A DNA stretch of 64,000 bases from Oenanthe sinensis (GCA_028671895.1 CM053810.1:29677501-29741500), one strand, 5' to 3'; positions 45,721 to 58,492 are shown, counted from the stretch's first letter. Made by a program: numbers and translations. The notes: generated from the letters alone by a model not told the origin.

Positions 45721-46005
45721 GTTATTCCCATTAAATTGAACCTGCTAACAAGCCATTCAAAATCCCAACACCAATTCAGAAATGTACATCACCAAATAAC
45801 CCACCACTTCACCAAATAACCCACCACTTCACCAAAATAACAAACAATCACCAAAATAACAAACCACCAATAGTCACAACAATTTCACTACTTGACCAAA
45901 ATAAACAACCATTGCAATGTATCAGAGCACAATTCTAAATTACCAAGTTTACATATTACCAAAAAAAACCACAAAGTACCAAAAGATAGTACGTTGAACA
46001 AGAAG
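45721..46005 (-). other. 3' flank of the CACTA-borne gene fragment
   Basis: AT-rich, with a short direct repeat (ACCCACCACTTCACCAAAT, twice near 45791). No gene seen. Confidence 0.5.
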
Positions 46006-47432
46006 CTAAGAGGTAGCCCCACCGGTCAATGGAGTGGCATTTTCATCATCCTTGCCATTAGCAACTAGACTGTCCACATCCTCTCGTGCAGCCATCTTCT
46101 TCTTGATCTCTCCCTAAAAAAAGGTTGTGAAATATTAATCAAGTTACGACCAATTTCATACAACAAATTATAATATACATTTCAACGAAGAACTTTACAG
46201 ATTTTGTTACTAATACTCACTATATACAAATGTAAAATTACTTACCATCCTTTTTTCAATTTCAACTACATTGGTCTTGTATTTTCGACCTTTTTCTCGC
46301 TCACGAGATTTGAAATAAACCTCAGCATCTGATGGCGATGCAGGGTTAGGGTTTCCCTTTTTCTGTTATAATAAAAAAGAATTTTGTTATGCAGGCTCTA
46401 TGTTAGCATTCAATAAAAGTCATACAATTATTATATATATAAATATATGAATTTCTCAGAATAAATTATGTAATTATTAATTATTTAGTATTGAACCAAC
46501 TAAATCCTAAAGTGTGTGGGGGGTGGGGGTGTGTTAGTTACTAAAAGAAAGACATGTACCAAATTTATTTATTTCAAAAAAAAACCTGCAGAAACTGCAA
46601 TTGCAGATGCCTCGGCACTTTGGACAACTCCATTCCTCCAACACTTGAACTTCTTCTGCCTTCTCGCCATATCTGTTCAGGTCAAGTAAATGAAGTACTA
46701 AACTAAGAACTTAGACTCAGAAAGTTTTATTTGTAACTCAAAATAGTTTCTTGATATCCAACCTATTCAAGAGACATGTATGGCAAAACACCAATGTGCA
46801 AGGCTTGCTGTTTCTCTGATTTTTGCAGGCAGCAGAGAAGCTCCTGGTTTTTTGGCGACACTTGAAACATTGAAAAATAATAAATTAGGAACCAGCAATA
46901 TAGGTAAATGTTATAATCAAATACACAAAACAAAGGCCTACTACTAAAATTCAGTTGGGCCTAGTATGTAACTATAAATGCATTATATCAAGTACATATA
47001 AATGAATTCAGATCTTAATTTAGGTCAACCTTGGATTCAAAATGTCACTCAAATCAATTACAAAACATTGACTAAAATGTTAGGGCACAATTCACAAACC
47101 AAGTAATGTAATTCAGATCTCAATTTCGGTCAAAATTTTATAAACAGTCGCTAAAAATGCTATGTCACGGAGCAAACAACATAATCTAGATCTTAATTTT
47201 GGAAAACCTTATATTCATAAAATCATTGAATAAGATTTAACATATGTATACTAAAATGTTATGGCACGATACAAATAATAAAATTCAGGACAAAAACATA
47301 AATCGAACGGTACCTGATGACAGGTTTTTCCTCTCTCGGAATCATAAATCTTGCCGATGATGACTCGTACACCGGGGTTTGTTGTTCTCTTCTTTGTGGC
47401 GTTGAGGAGGTCTAAGGCAGCGGTGGAGCTTG
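46006..47432 (-). pseudogene. CDCA7-type zinc finger (zf-4CXXC_R1) gene fragment, five exons, 5'-truncated
   Basis: Minus-strand exons with GT/AG borders: 47432-47314, 46860-46763, 46672-46586, 46362-46246, 46113-46006. Exons 1-3 join in frame and encode a cysteine-rich domain: VIIGKIYDSERGKTCHQ, then CRQKT...CKNQ...KPC..VFCHTCLLNR, then YGEKAEEV...WSCPKCRGICNCSFCR. This is the four-CXXC zinc finger of CDCA7 / R1-like nuclear proteins. Exons 4-5 encode a lysine-rich tail (SDAEVYFKSREREKGRKY ... TPLTGGATS, stop at 46006) that resembles the end of CACTA-associated plant transposase proteins; that match is weak. The exon 3 to 4 splice leaves that tail out of frame: the acceptor is followed by five As where six would keep the frame. 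The 5' end is cut by element X's LTR at 47433. Probably a captured gene or a disrupted one. Confidence 0.75.
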
Positions 47433-48589
47433 TGTTGGGACAATCGAATCATGATGCTGCGTTTTATGATATGAAAACGAACGAGTTTGAATAGAAAATT
47501 AACCTTAATCGCTACGACGCAAGCGATTCAAATCCACGTCTTCTACTGTATTCCCGTATTCACCTTGAGCGAAGTGTGGCCTTCGATCCTCCCAAGGTTG
47601 CCTCCCTTCTAACTTTGAGATCTTGGAACCCTAGTTCTTGGTTGCCTCCTTGAACGGCTGCTCACAAAAACCCTAGTTCTTTCCAACTCATAGCTAGAAG
47701 AGAATAAGATGAATATATAGGCTACAGTAGGGATCCTGGATAATTAGGTCGGGCCTTCCAATGACATTCTGGGTCAAGCCCAATGTCATTAAATATTAAT
47801 TCAATCCACTAAAGAATTAATATTTGCACTACCTCTCCTAATGCCGTAATTTAATTATTTAATTCGACTCCAATTTATTTGCTTATTAAATTCCCCATGT
47901 TTAAGATATCGAATGTCCATTAATTAAATTAATTTCTGATAATTAATTTAATCAATATCTTTTATCCTTGATCATCCACTCAACCTTATAATTATGCAAG
48001 AACAAATCTGCCTGCAGGACTTAAGCATAATTATCTTTATGAGCTTTCAAGAGGACATCATCACCCGAATATTTTCGGACACGGTTTCCTTTTATAGTCA
48101 ATATCCCACTCTGTATGCAATGTCATTGTCCAATACATAATATTGTGATTAACAAAAAATCACATCACATATGAATCAAAACATGTGCATTGCATACAAG
48201 TGTCAATCACTGTATCCGGATTAAGAACCTAAGCAATAATAATATTATAGAATCTTAGTTCTTCTTTATTATCAGAATAGAAGAACAATTCTAATATTTT
48301 AATCCCGTTCAATATACACAAAGCATACAAGTATTATTCAATAATCAAGATAGATTATTTCCAAATAATACTTCAGTCATTCCAGTGGTTTGTTTAACTC
48401 CACTTAAACTGTGAACATTTATTATATTATATATAGACACTGACAATCTAATCTTCTGTTATCCCATTTGATACTAGATTATCCACAATATATAATATAC
48501 AAACAGTGTTAAAATACGCATTCAAGATTCTCAATAAAAAAAGACAATGTCATATACTTCAAACGAATAGTTCAGTATACTCCCTAACA
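47433..48589 (-). repeat. LTR of element X, minus-strand copy (about 1157 bp)
   Basis: Minus-strand ends TGTTAGGGAGTATACTG (48589) and TTGTCCCAACA (47433). The polypurine tract ATAAGTGGGAGAT lies at 48590-48602. Its first part matches the LTR starting at 63823. Confidence 0.85.
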
Positions 48590-48668
48590 ATCTCCCACTT
48601 ATACTCAAGCTATTCTTTGAGTATATCAGTGTTTTATTACAAGCAATCCACTACCAATTAAATAACTA

Positions 48669-50343
48669 TTATGTGACCATACATCTGACTCCTATCGCCT
48701 CCACGTGCTGCTCAAAAACCTTAGCTGGTAAGCTCTTTGTGAAAGGATCTGCCCGGTTGTCCTTTGATGCTATATCAGTCACAATAATATCTCCTCGCTT
48801 AACGAATTGTCGTATAAGGTGATACTTACGCTCGATGTGTTTTGCTGCCTTATGGTCTCGCGGTTCCTTTGCATTTGCCACAGCACCAGTGTTATCACAA
48901 TACACTGTCAAGCTCCTAGGCAAATTAGGTACCACATCTATGTCCAAAAGAAAGTTTCTGAACCATATTGCCTCTTTGGCTGCCTCCGAAGCTGCCACAT
49001 ATTCGGCTTCCATGGTAGAGTCAGCAATGCATTTCTGCTTTACACTCCTCCATATTACAGCTCCACCTCCTAAGGTAAACACATATCCCGAGGTTGATTT
49101 CCTCTTATCTCTATCTGCTTGGAAATCTGAATCGGTATATCCTAGAGGTAACAAATCTGAGGCCTTGTAAATTAGCATATACTCCTTAGTCCTTCTCAGG
49201 TACTTGAGTATAGCCTTTACTGCACTCCAATGTTCCTGTCCTGGGTTTGACTGATATCTGCTAACCATGCCCACGGCAAAACAAATATCAGGTCTCGTAC
49301 ATAACATTGCATACATTAAGCTTCCGCATGCCGAAGCATAGGGAACCGCTTTCATGCTCTCCATCGCCTCTGGTGTCTTAGGACACTGTTTCTTTGATAG
49401 AGCAACTCCATGTTTATAAGGTAGGTTACCCTTCTTGGAGTCCTGCATGTTAAAACGAGCCAATACCTCATCAATATAGGGCTCTTGGGATAAAGCCAAC
49501 ATCCTTTTCTTGCGATCCCTTATAACTTTGATCCCAAGGATGTATGCCGCTTCACCTAAGTCCTTCATTTCGAACTATTTGAACAACCATGCCTTTACCG
49601 CTGATAACATCCCTACATTGTTTCCAATGAGTAAAATATCATCTACGTATAGCACTAGAAAAGTCACTGAACTACCCTCACATTTCTTGTACACACACGA
49701 CTCGCTTGGACATTGATCAAATCCGTATGACTGGATTACCTGATCAAAGCGAATATTCCAATACCTAGAAGCTTGTTTAAGTCCATAAATGGACTTCTTA
49801 AGCTTACATACCAGATGCTCTTGGCCTTCCTTAATGAATCCTTCTGGTTGTTGCATATAGATGATCTCATCATCAAGACTCCCATTTAGGAAAGCTGTCT
49901 TGACATCCATTTGCCAAATCTCATAATCGAGATGAGCTGCTATAGATAAAAGAATCCGGATCGACTTTAGCATGACTACTGGCGAAAAGGTTTCCTCATA
50001 ATCGATCCCTTCTTTCTGAGTATACCCTTTCGCAACAAGTCTTGCTTTCCAAGCTTTTACCTTTTTGTCAGATCCTCTTTTTCTCTTGTAGATCCACTTA
50101 CATCCAATGGGTTTTACACCTTTGGGTGGTTCCACGAGCTCCCACACTTGATTTGAATACATAGATTCCATCTCAGATTTCATTGCTTTTTGCCATAGAT
50201 CTGCACCTTTGTCTTGCAGTGCTTCCTCGTATGTCATGGGATCCTCATCATGTTCCTCAGAGACCAAGTCCGAAGACTCTCCCAATAACATGAATCTGTT
50301 GGGTTTACGAATAACCCTCCCACTACGACGAGACACCGGTGTG
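48669..50343 (-). pseudogene. Element X pol fragment, minus copy (RT and RNase H)
   Basis: A single frame from the breakpoint at 50343 to the stop at 48669, with one TAG at 49577-49575 where the plus copy has CAG. It carries the KSEMESMYSNQVW start of RT, QMDVKTAFLNGS, YVDDILLIGNN and the RNase H motifs GYTDSDF, STMEAEY and YCDN. It is Tork/TAR-like by resemblance. It differs from the plus copy at only a handful of residues. Confidence 0.9.
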
Positions 50344-50836
50344 CTAGGAAGAGAATCTAAAATAACACATCTTTGAGTATTCTTGCGTTGGTGTCTAGGA
50401 AAGCGTGCAGCTTACCTGGCCATTTAGATTGGTGTCTAGAAAAGTGGTTAGCCTCTTGGCAATGCTTCCACCGGCCTGGCCAGTCAGTCTGAATACTCTT
50501 TAGATTTGTAATTTTAGTAGTATCTTATTGTTAGGAGCAAGAATTTATCATAGTCAAAAGGCGCATCTGGTATTATTATTATTAATTTAAGATTTAATAA
50601 TGGTATACACTTAGCTATGAAAAATAATATAGATCACCCTAACGTGACTAATTATTTAGTAGTAGGACCGAAGTAACATTTAAATAAATTTAGTTGGTAT
50701 ATAAGTCACCCAACGTGGCATACCGGAAACCTATGGTGTTTAAGTGTTGGTGTTTTAATTTTAAATAATTGTTAGAGGAACCAATTTTTTTAAACACCCT
50801 CTAATTATGTGTTATATGTATGATTCTCAGGATATA
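50344..50836 (+). other. Element X leader, truncated on the left
   Basis: Noncoding DNA from the inversion breakpoint to gag. X's own 5' LTR and primer site are absent. Contains two similar segments sharing TTGGTGTCTAG(G/A)AAAG (about 50390 and 50430). Confidence 0.6.
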
Positions 50837-51089
50837 ATGGGCTTTAATCCACTTTTTACCATACTTAAGGATAACAAACTTACTGGACCTAACTATATTG
50901 AATGGAAACGTAATTTGGACATTGTGTTGACTGCTGAGGAGTACAAATTTTGCATTAATGAACCCAAACCAGAGGAGCCTGCTGAGAATGCTTCTGAAGT
51001 TGAGAAGGAGTATTATAAGAAGTGGATTAAGGCTGATGAGATGTCGCGATGTTACATTCTGGCAGCAATGTCAGGTGTTTTGCAGCATC
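50837..51089 (+). pseudogene. Element X gag, 5' part (interrupted by Y)
   Basis: ATG 50837 (MGFNPLFTILKDNKLTGPNY) begins a copia Gag. The frame is intact for 84 codons up to the insertion of Y at 51090, with GCATC duplicated. It continues in frame at 60053, the split CAG codon being shared across Y. Confidence 0.85.
51085..51089 (+). other. Target site duplication GCATC, left of Y
   Basis: Repeated at 60048-60052. Confidence 0.9.
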
Positions 51090-52644
51090 TGTTAGTGTAG
51101 GTGCCCTAGAGGCAATACAATGTTTCTTTTAAATAAACCTTTATGTCATATGATTATTCAATAAACGTATTTATTATGACTTTAATTACTGCGATATATT
51201 TGTTAGCATAATAAATGTCCTTAGAATCATGATACACATTGTATAGTTTAAGTACATGACTTAAACTTGAGATTATATAATATATCATATTCTTAAATGT
51301 CCCTAGTCGAGTATTATTATTATAGGACAATAATAATACATAAATAGACTAGTATGTTGTTTGACAGATAACCATATCTCATTGGTTATAAGTATGTGGA
51401 TACTAAAGTCGATGCATAGGTACATATAGGAGTACATGGTACTGGACAGACCCACAGTGAGATTCTTCATGTTTAATAAAGTCATAAGAAAGACTCACAG
51501 TGATAATGGTGTAATGATCATCTGACTTGAGATCGTTATATTTCTATACGAAGATTAATATACTCTGACTACATTAAAAGTTACCTTTGACCGGGTGATG
51601 ATAAAAGTGGACATCGGGTATATCATGAGTCGTATGAGAAATATGAATGATAGATAAAGGATTTAACCCTCCTATAATTAGGAGAGATATTATTGGCCTC
51701 TTGATTGAGTGAGACTATAAAATGCATGGCCGTGCTCAAATAATGATTTGTTTTTCCATAGTCTACTCATGGATCAAGTAAACCCGGATTAAATGTTGAA
51801 GAGGATGACTAAACACATGCCTCGAGTTTAATCTATAATATATTTGGTTAAAGGGATTATATTACACGGAAACATTAATCATGAAAGGTTTTATCAAATC
51901 ACGATTTAATTATTGTTTAATTGGGTAGCAATGATGTATTACTAGATACCGCTCATTGTTTATAATTTTATTGGAGAATAAAATTATTGCTAATTAAATA
52001 ATAGCCTATAGGGTCACACACATAGAGCACCTAGAGGAATAGTTAATTTAAATTATAGATTTAAATTAATTGATGATTATTTGAATTTTATTATATTAAT
52101 TAAGTGAGACTTAATTAATTGAAATAAATTCGAATTTGAAGAATTATATTTCTGCCAATAATAATAATTAAGTGTGACTTAGTTATTAATTAAATAATAG
52201 AAGCATGTTTTATTATTTAATCCTATGCCTACATGGGTTAGGTTTTTGCTAAAAAGGGCCCATTAACCAATCATTATAAATAGATAATGATAGGTTAAAT
52301 GGCTTGTACGTTTTTAACAAAACCCTAGAAGAAGAGGCAGCAACCAGCAAGAGGCAGAGAAAATTCGAAACATATCAAAGGAGGCTAGTACTTCCGTTCC
52401 GTGTTCAAGATCGTGAGACGTTCTTGAAGGTGTTCGTGTGGATACCATAGAGGTGTTTTCGAGAAGAAGACACAAGTCGTGATAGCAAGGATCTCCGTTG
52501 AGTTCGTGACATTCAAGATCTTAATAGGTATGATTCTATTTCACCATAATTCGTCTAATCTTATACATGATCCTGCGTTTGGGTTCCGAAAATTTTCGTT
52601 ATTTTTACGTTTATCCGCTGCGTTTTATGCCTCGGAACCCAACA
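51090..52644 (+). repeat. Element Y 5' LTR (1555 bp)
   Basis: Ends TGTTAGTGTAGG and GGAACCCAACA. TATA-like TATAAATAG at 52275-52283. Confidence 0.95.
52275..52283 (+). promoter_or_regulatory. TATA box of Y's 5' LTR promoter
   Basis: TATAAATAG, offset 1185 into the LTR, unchanged in the 3' LTR (59678-59686). It follows a region conserved in the element's LTRs and precedes the likely transcript start by some tens of bases. Confidence 0.65.
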
Positions 52645-52657
52645 ATGGCATCAGAGC
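52645..52657 (+). other. Primer binding site of element Y
   Basis: ATGGCATCAGAGC right after the 5' LTR, the same initiator-Met tRNA variant as in D. Confidence 0.85.
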
Positions 52658-54518
52658 TACGTGTATAAGGGACTGATTTGGTTACGTGTTTTAGGTATAT
52701 GATGCATAAGTGCCTGTTTTGCTACTGCCATGATTATGCCATGCTACTGCCATGATTATGCCATGCCTGTTTGCTACTGCCCTTGCTACTGCCATGTTGC
52801 TGCAATGTCATAAACTATTATGGCATGATGTGTGTAATGCACTGTATGTATATGATACGAGATACAGTCATACGAAGGTCATCGGAAACGTTCTGAAACG
52901 TTTAAAACAAAACTGCATAAAGATGTAGGTTTGCTGTGAATAGTGATTCTGCAGTGAATAGTGTTTTTCGACGGAGTCAGAATGGGTCGAATTTACTCTT
53001 TCTGGAAAGGGAAAATCGCCACGAGCAAAAATCACCGCTTTGCCGTGACCTATGGTGTTTTTTGGCCATTTGAGATCGTTAAGGGCCTCAAAAATGCGAT
53101 TTTCTGTTTATAAATCATGATTTTAAATTTTATGAAATTTTGTGATCATGGCATATGTGATGTATGATGATATGATTAAGTATTCTGAGTTGTCAGTAAT
53201 TGTTATGTGAGCATGGTGCTGGTTATGGCCTTCAGACCCCTAGATTAATGGTTTTGGTTTTGGTTTTATAAATACGACTTGCATGTCGTTTTCTTCGTTC
53301 TTGTAATCGTTTAACCTCGAATGTAACTCGAGTCTTCTTATGTAAGTATATTAGATTAGGTTTTCTTGTAATGTTCTTGAAGACTGAAGAATGATGCAGG
53401 AAGAGGAGAAGGCACCAGTGGATACAAGAAGAATGAAGACATGTAATTGTATTTATGTATTACCACCACCATAGACTGACTTTGATCCTTTCATTAGCTC
53501 GAAAGGATCACATAGGAAAGGGGCCATAACCAAGCACGTTTACATACTGCACTTTACATATTGATGTATGAATGATGCATGCTTTAATTAGATTAATCAT
53601 GTATGTATTAGATACGTCATCCATGCCATGATTGTCATGCTAAACAAGATAAAATCTGTAACGATTTAAGATTTTAAAATCAACAAACGATCATGAGATT
53701 CTTGTGTTTATGAAATATGGATTTTAAAACACAGAATTGAATATGAATTTTTGATATCTATAATTGGGATTTTCTGACAAAAACGGATATGCGTATTCGT
53801 AAGGCTGATGGGTTTTAAGTGTGACCACTGGTATCCTCCATCTACCTGGGAAATGAACAATTTAAGATGACAATTTGAAGTATTTGGTTCAAAGAAAAAT
53901 TGAGGATCTCTTCATGATGTGATCATGATCGTCGTAAATTTTCTAAAACCCTTAACAAAATATTAAGTTTTAATCGGATGCTTTCCAATGAATGAACACT
54001 CATCGAATCCTAGATCGGTTAGGGGAAAGACTGTCAGTGGCAGGGGACTCCTATCTATCGTGGTGAGATGCGACGAATATAAACGGTTATATTCGGCCGT
54101 TGTATCATTGGGTCTAACTTAACTAAGTCGTCATGATAAGGTGAAAAATAAACGGTTATATTCAACTATTATGAACTTAGAAGCATGGAGTTTGGATAAA
54201 AGTCTATTAGATAGATAAGATCAATCGTTGTTCACCAAACTATCCAAGAATTATATATGATATAATTGACAACTGTTGTCTACCTAAATAATCATTTTTA
54301 AGGACTTCCAGTGGTTGACTTTAGACATGACGAAATATGGATCTTGGCTCACTATAAAGGATTATGGGATATACTTTCCAAATTAATAGTATGGGCTATT
54401 AATTAGATAAAAATAATGGGAGATATATTATGAATATATCATAATCATTTGAACATAATAAATAACTCAGACAATCTAATGTTTATTTTGTGCTTTTAAT
54501 CATTGTAGATACCAAGAA
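52658..54518 (+). other. Element Y leader
   Basis: Noncoding, 1.86 kb. It starts with a short imperfect tandem repeat of GCTACTGCCATGATTATGCC (52719-52805). From about 53230 it aligns with the leaders of B and D. The conserved hairpin is at 54075-54094. Confidence 0.8.
54075..54094 (+). promoter_or_regulatory. Conserved leader hairpin in Y
   Basis: GAATATAAACGGTTATATTC, perfect 8-bp stem with ACGG loop. A second related half-site AAACGGTTATATTC lies near 54150. Confidence 0.5.
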
Positions 54519-57500
54519 ATGACAAACAACACAAACACACTATCCGTACGATCAGTCCTTGAGAAGGATAAGCTGACAGGAGGAAACAACTTCCTAGACT
54601 GGCAGAGGAATTTGAGGATTGTCCTCAGGCAGGAGCGTAAGCTTCATGTCATTGATATTCCTCCGGCAGGTCCCCTTCCTGAGGGCGCTACTGTTGAGGA
54701 ACGAGCGGCCCACACAAAGGATGAGAATGATGCAACTGATGTTGCATGTCTTATGTTGGCAACTATGAGTGCTGAGCTTCAAAGACAACATGTGCATATG
54801 GATGCATATACTATCAATGAGCACTTGCAAAGCATGTTTGCAAGCCAAACTCGTCAAGAAAGGTTCAACACGAGCAAGTCACTCTTTAACTGCAAACAAG
54901 GGGCAAGTGAACCAGTTGGCCCACATGTTCTGAAAATGATTGGTTACATTGAGTATCTTGATACTTTGGGTTTCCCGATTGGTCCGGAAACTGGTATTGA
55001 CCTAATCTTGAATTCTTTGAACAACAAATTCACTCAGTTTGTTATGAACTACAATATGAATGAATTTGACAAAACACCTACTGAATTGTTGGCTATGTTG
55101 AGAACATATGAGACCAACATGAAGACGGCTGAACCCGCTCCCATACTGATGGTGGGCAATAAAGGTAAGGCCAAAGGGAAAGGCAAGTGGAAGGGTAAGA
55201 AGAAGACAGGTTCTGATTCTACACCCAAGCCAAAGTCAGGTCCTAAACAGGCTTTAAAGCCTAAAGGTGGGGTCGCTAAGGGTGAATGTCACTACTGTAA
55301 GAAAACTGGTCACTGGAAGAGAAACTGTTCAGTTTACTTGGAGGATCTGAAGAAGAAGAGGGCTGAGCAAGCTTCTAATTCAGGTATATATGTTATAGAA
55401 GTCAATCTGTCTATTTCTACATCTTGGGTATTGGATACTGGATGTGCTGCTCACATTTGTATAAATGTGCAGGAAATGCAGAGAAGTAGGACATTGGCTA
55501 AAGGAGAAATGGACCTACGAGTGGGCAATGGAGCAAGAGTTGCTGCTTTAGCTGTAGGAACTTATTATTTATCTTTGCCCTCTGGGCTTGTTTTAGAACT
55601 GGAAAATTGTTATTACGTGCCTGCGATTCGCAGAAACATTATTTCTGTTTCTTGTTTGGACAAGAAAGGTTTTTCGTTTACTATAAGGAACAACAGTTGC
55701 TCTTTTGTTTTGAATGATTTAACCTATGGTGTTGCGCGTTTGTTTAATGGTTTATATGTTCTTGACTTAGATACTCCTGTCTGTAATATAGAAAACAAAC
55801 GACTTAAAGTTAATGACTCAAATCAAACATACCTCTAGCATTGTCGTCTAGGCCATATAAACGAGAAACGCATATCCAAATTACATAAGGATGGATACTT
55901 GGATAAGTTTGATTTTGAATCATACCAAGAATGCGAATCTTGTTTGCTTGGTAAAATGACTAAAGCCCCTTTCACTGGTAAGGGTAAAAGGGCCACTGAA
56001 CGACTTGAGCTAATACATAGTGATGTATGTGGCCCAATGCGTGTAATGGCGAGAGGAGGCTACTACTACTTCATAACATTTACTGATGATTTCAGTAGAT
56101 ATGGATATGTATATCTTATGAAGAATAAATCTGATTCTTTTGAAAAATTCAAAGAATACAAGGCTGAAGTAGAGAAGCAAATTGGCGGAGGCGCAAGTAT
56201 TAAAGTCTTACGATCTGATCGTGGAGGAGAATACTTGAGCACAGAATTTAAAGATTATTTAAAGGAGTGTGGTATTGTATCACAACTCACTCCACCAGGT
56301 ACACCTCAATGGAATGGAGTTTCAGAGAGGAGAAATCGCACCTTGTTGGACATGGTGCGATCGATGATGAGTCATGCAGATCTTCCAATTAGTTTCTGGG
56401 GTTACGCTCTAGAAACAGCGGCTTTCACACTTAACCGTGTTCCTACTAAGAAGGTTCAAAAGACTCCATATGAGATATGGGAGGAGAAACGGTCAGGCAT
56501 GAGCTTTATGAAAGTTTGGGGATGCAAGGCGTTTGTGAAACGTCAAGTATCTGACAAGCTTGGACCTAAATCTGAAGAGTGCAATTTTGTGGGATACCCT
56601 AAAGAAACAAAGGCATATTATTTTTATAGTCCTTCCGAGCAGAAAGTGTTTATTGCTCGAGATGCTGTTTTCATGGAAAGAGATTTTGTTTCCAAAAGAA
56701 ACAGTGGGAGAACTATAGATCTCGATGAAGATCGAGAACCACAAAATAGCATTGAACCTGAAGTGGAACAAGAGCAGGATAATGATAATGCTCAACAAAC
56801 ACAGGTTGTTCGTAGAACTGGTAGAATTCGCCATGAGCCAGAGAGATATGGATTTCTCTTGACTCAATGTGGTGATTTGATGCTCATAGATGAAGATGAG
56901 CCTCTCACATACCAAGATGTTATGATCAGTCCAGACTCTAAGAGATGGCTAGAAGCCACGAAATCCGAGATGGATTCCATGTATGAAAACCAAGTATGGA
57001 CTTTGGTTGATCCACCTGAAGGGGTGAAACCCATAGGGTGCAAGTGGGTTTTCAAGAAGAAAACTAACATGGATGGAAATGTTCAGACCTATAAAGCAAG
57101 GCTGGTTGCAAAAGGTTTCAGACAAATTCATGGTATAGACTATGATGAAACTTTCTCACCAGTGGTTATGGTCAAGTCCATAAGGATTTTGCTTGCTATT
57201 GCAGCATTCCATGATTATGAAATCTGGCAAATGGATGTCAAAACAGCTTTCCTTAATGGAACCCTTGATGAGGATGTGTACATGACACAACCTGAAGGTT
57301 TTGTCGATCCAAGGAATGTTAGCAAGGTATGTAAATTACGTCGATCCATTTATGGATTGAAGCAAGCCTCTAGGAGATGGAATATCCGTTTTGATGAAAC
57401 AGTCAAGGAGTATGGCTTTGTTCAAAATGAAGATGAACCTTGTGTTTACAAGAAGGTTAGTGGGAGCCATGTGGCATTCATAGTACTATATGTTGATGAC

Positions 57501-58478
57501 ATACTACTAATGGGGAATGACATACCTTCTCTCAAGGTTGTTAAGATTTGGTTAGGGAGCAACTTCTCTATGAAAGACTTAGGAGATGCATCCTACATTC
57601 TAGGAATGAGGATCTATAGGGATAGATCTAGAAGGATGATCGGTCTAAGTCAGAGTACATACATCGATAAGGTTTTGCATCGTTTTGGTATGCAAAATGC
57701 AAAAAGGGGATATGTCCCCGTGTCTCATGGGATAACGATCTCTAAAGATCAGTGTCCGAAATCATTGGATGACAAGGACCGCATGAGTAAGGTTCCATAT
57801 GCCTCAGCAATTGGATCTATCATGTATGCAATAGTATGTACTCGCCCAGATGTTTCGTATGCTTTAAGCATGACGAGCAGATACCAATCTAATCCAGGTG
57901 AAGGTCACTGGACGGCTGTCAAGAATATTCTAAAGTACTTGAAAAGGACTAAAGATTCATTCTTGGTGTATGGAGGAGAGGAAAAACTGGTTGTAAAAGG
58001 TTACACCGATGCAAGTTTCCAAACAGACAGGGATGATACTGTATCACAGTCTGGTTTTGTGTTTTGTCTAAACGGAGGTGCTGTAAGTTGGAAGAGTTCA
58101 AAACAAGAAACATTAGCTGATTCTACAATGGAGGCTGAGTACATTGCAGCTTGTGAAGCGGCTAAGGAGGCGGTTTGGATTCGAAAATTCATTACTGATT
58201 TGGGAGTGGTTCCATCGATTGCAGATCTCATTGATCTATACTGCGATAATAATGGAGCCATAGCACAGGCTATAGAACCTAGAGCTCACTCCCGAACCAA
58301 ACATATACTCAGAAGATATCACCTCATTCGAGAGATTAACGAAAGGGGTGACATACACATATGTAAAGTACACACAAATGATAACATTGCAGACCCACTG
58401 ACCAAAGGCTTGTCGCAGAAGAAGCACGACGGTCACACTAGTTCCATGGGTATTAGATACATGGGTGATTGGCTCTAG
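54519..58478 (+). pseudogene. gag-pol: Element Y Gag-Pol polyprotein with one nonsense codon
   Basis: A single frame of 1320 codons from ATG 54519 to the stop at 58478, broken only by TAG at 55836-55838 (codon 440), where B has the Trp codon TGG. Residues 1-210 are the capsid-type Gag; CCHC knuckle 257-270 (CHYCKKTGHWKRNC); protease DTG 306-308. The stop falls in the H/C zinc site of the pre-integrase region. After it come the integrase core (THTDD-like ITFTDD, LRSDRGGEY, NGVSERRNRT), RT with QMDVKTAFLNGT and YVDDILLMGND, and RNase H with GYTDASF, STMEAEY and YCDNNG. As it stands the upstream part could yield only Gag and protease. A downstream frame opens at 55899. Confidence 0.95.
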
Positions 58479-58479
58479 T

Positions 58480-58492
58480 GCAAGTGGGAGAT
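58480..58492 (+). other. Polypurine tract of element Y
   Basis: GCAAGTGGGAGAT directly before the 3' LTR. Confidence 0.85.

Larger units (their letters stand above)
45050..47432. mobile_element. CACTA (En/Spm) DNA transposon, left terminal part
   Basis: The sequence CACTACGCCATAGATGG at 45050 opens inside B's LTR and is followed by about 650 bases dense in two subterminal motifs, AAATGTAACAGTA and TAATGCAACGC, in both orientations. This is the usual design of CACTA ends. The other terminus is not in the window because element X interrupts at 47433. The flanking 3-bp duplication (AAT at 45047-45049) cannot be checked. The cargo is the gene-like fragment at 46006-47432. Confidence 0.7.
47433..50343 (-). 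mobile_element. Inverted partial copy of element X (LTR and pol 3' half)
   Basis: Minus-strand copy of X's RT/RNase H half and a complete LTR, nearly identical to 62071-64000. Its outer LTR end meets the CDCA7-type exon at 47432 and its inner break is at 50343, where similarity to the plus-strand copy stops abruptly in the linker before RT. GCTTG at 47428-47432 is a candidate target duplication, not verifiable here. Confidence 0.85.

Noticed and set aside
46586..46672. Reading exon 3 of the zinc-finger fragment as an independent small ORF starting MARRQKKF
   Set aside because: The ATG frame is not the zinc-finger frame. The CXXC pattern in the spliced frame is far stronger evidence.
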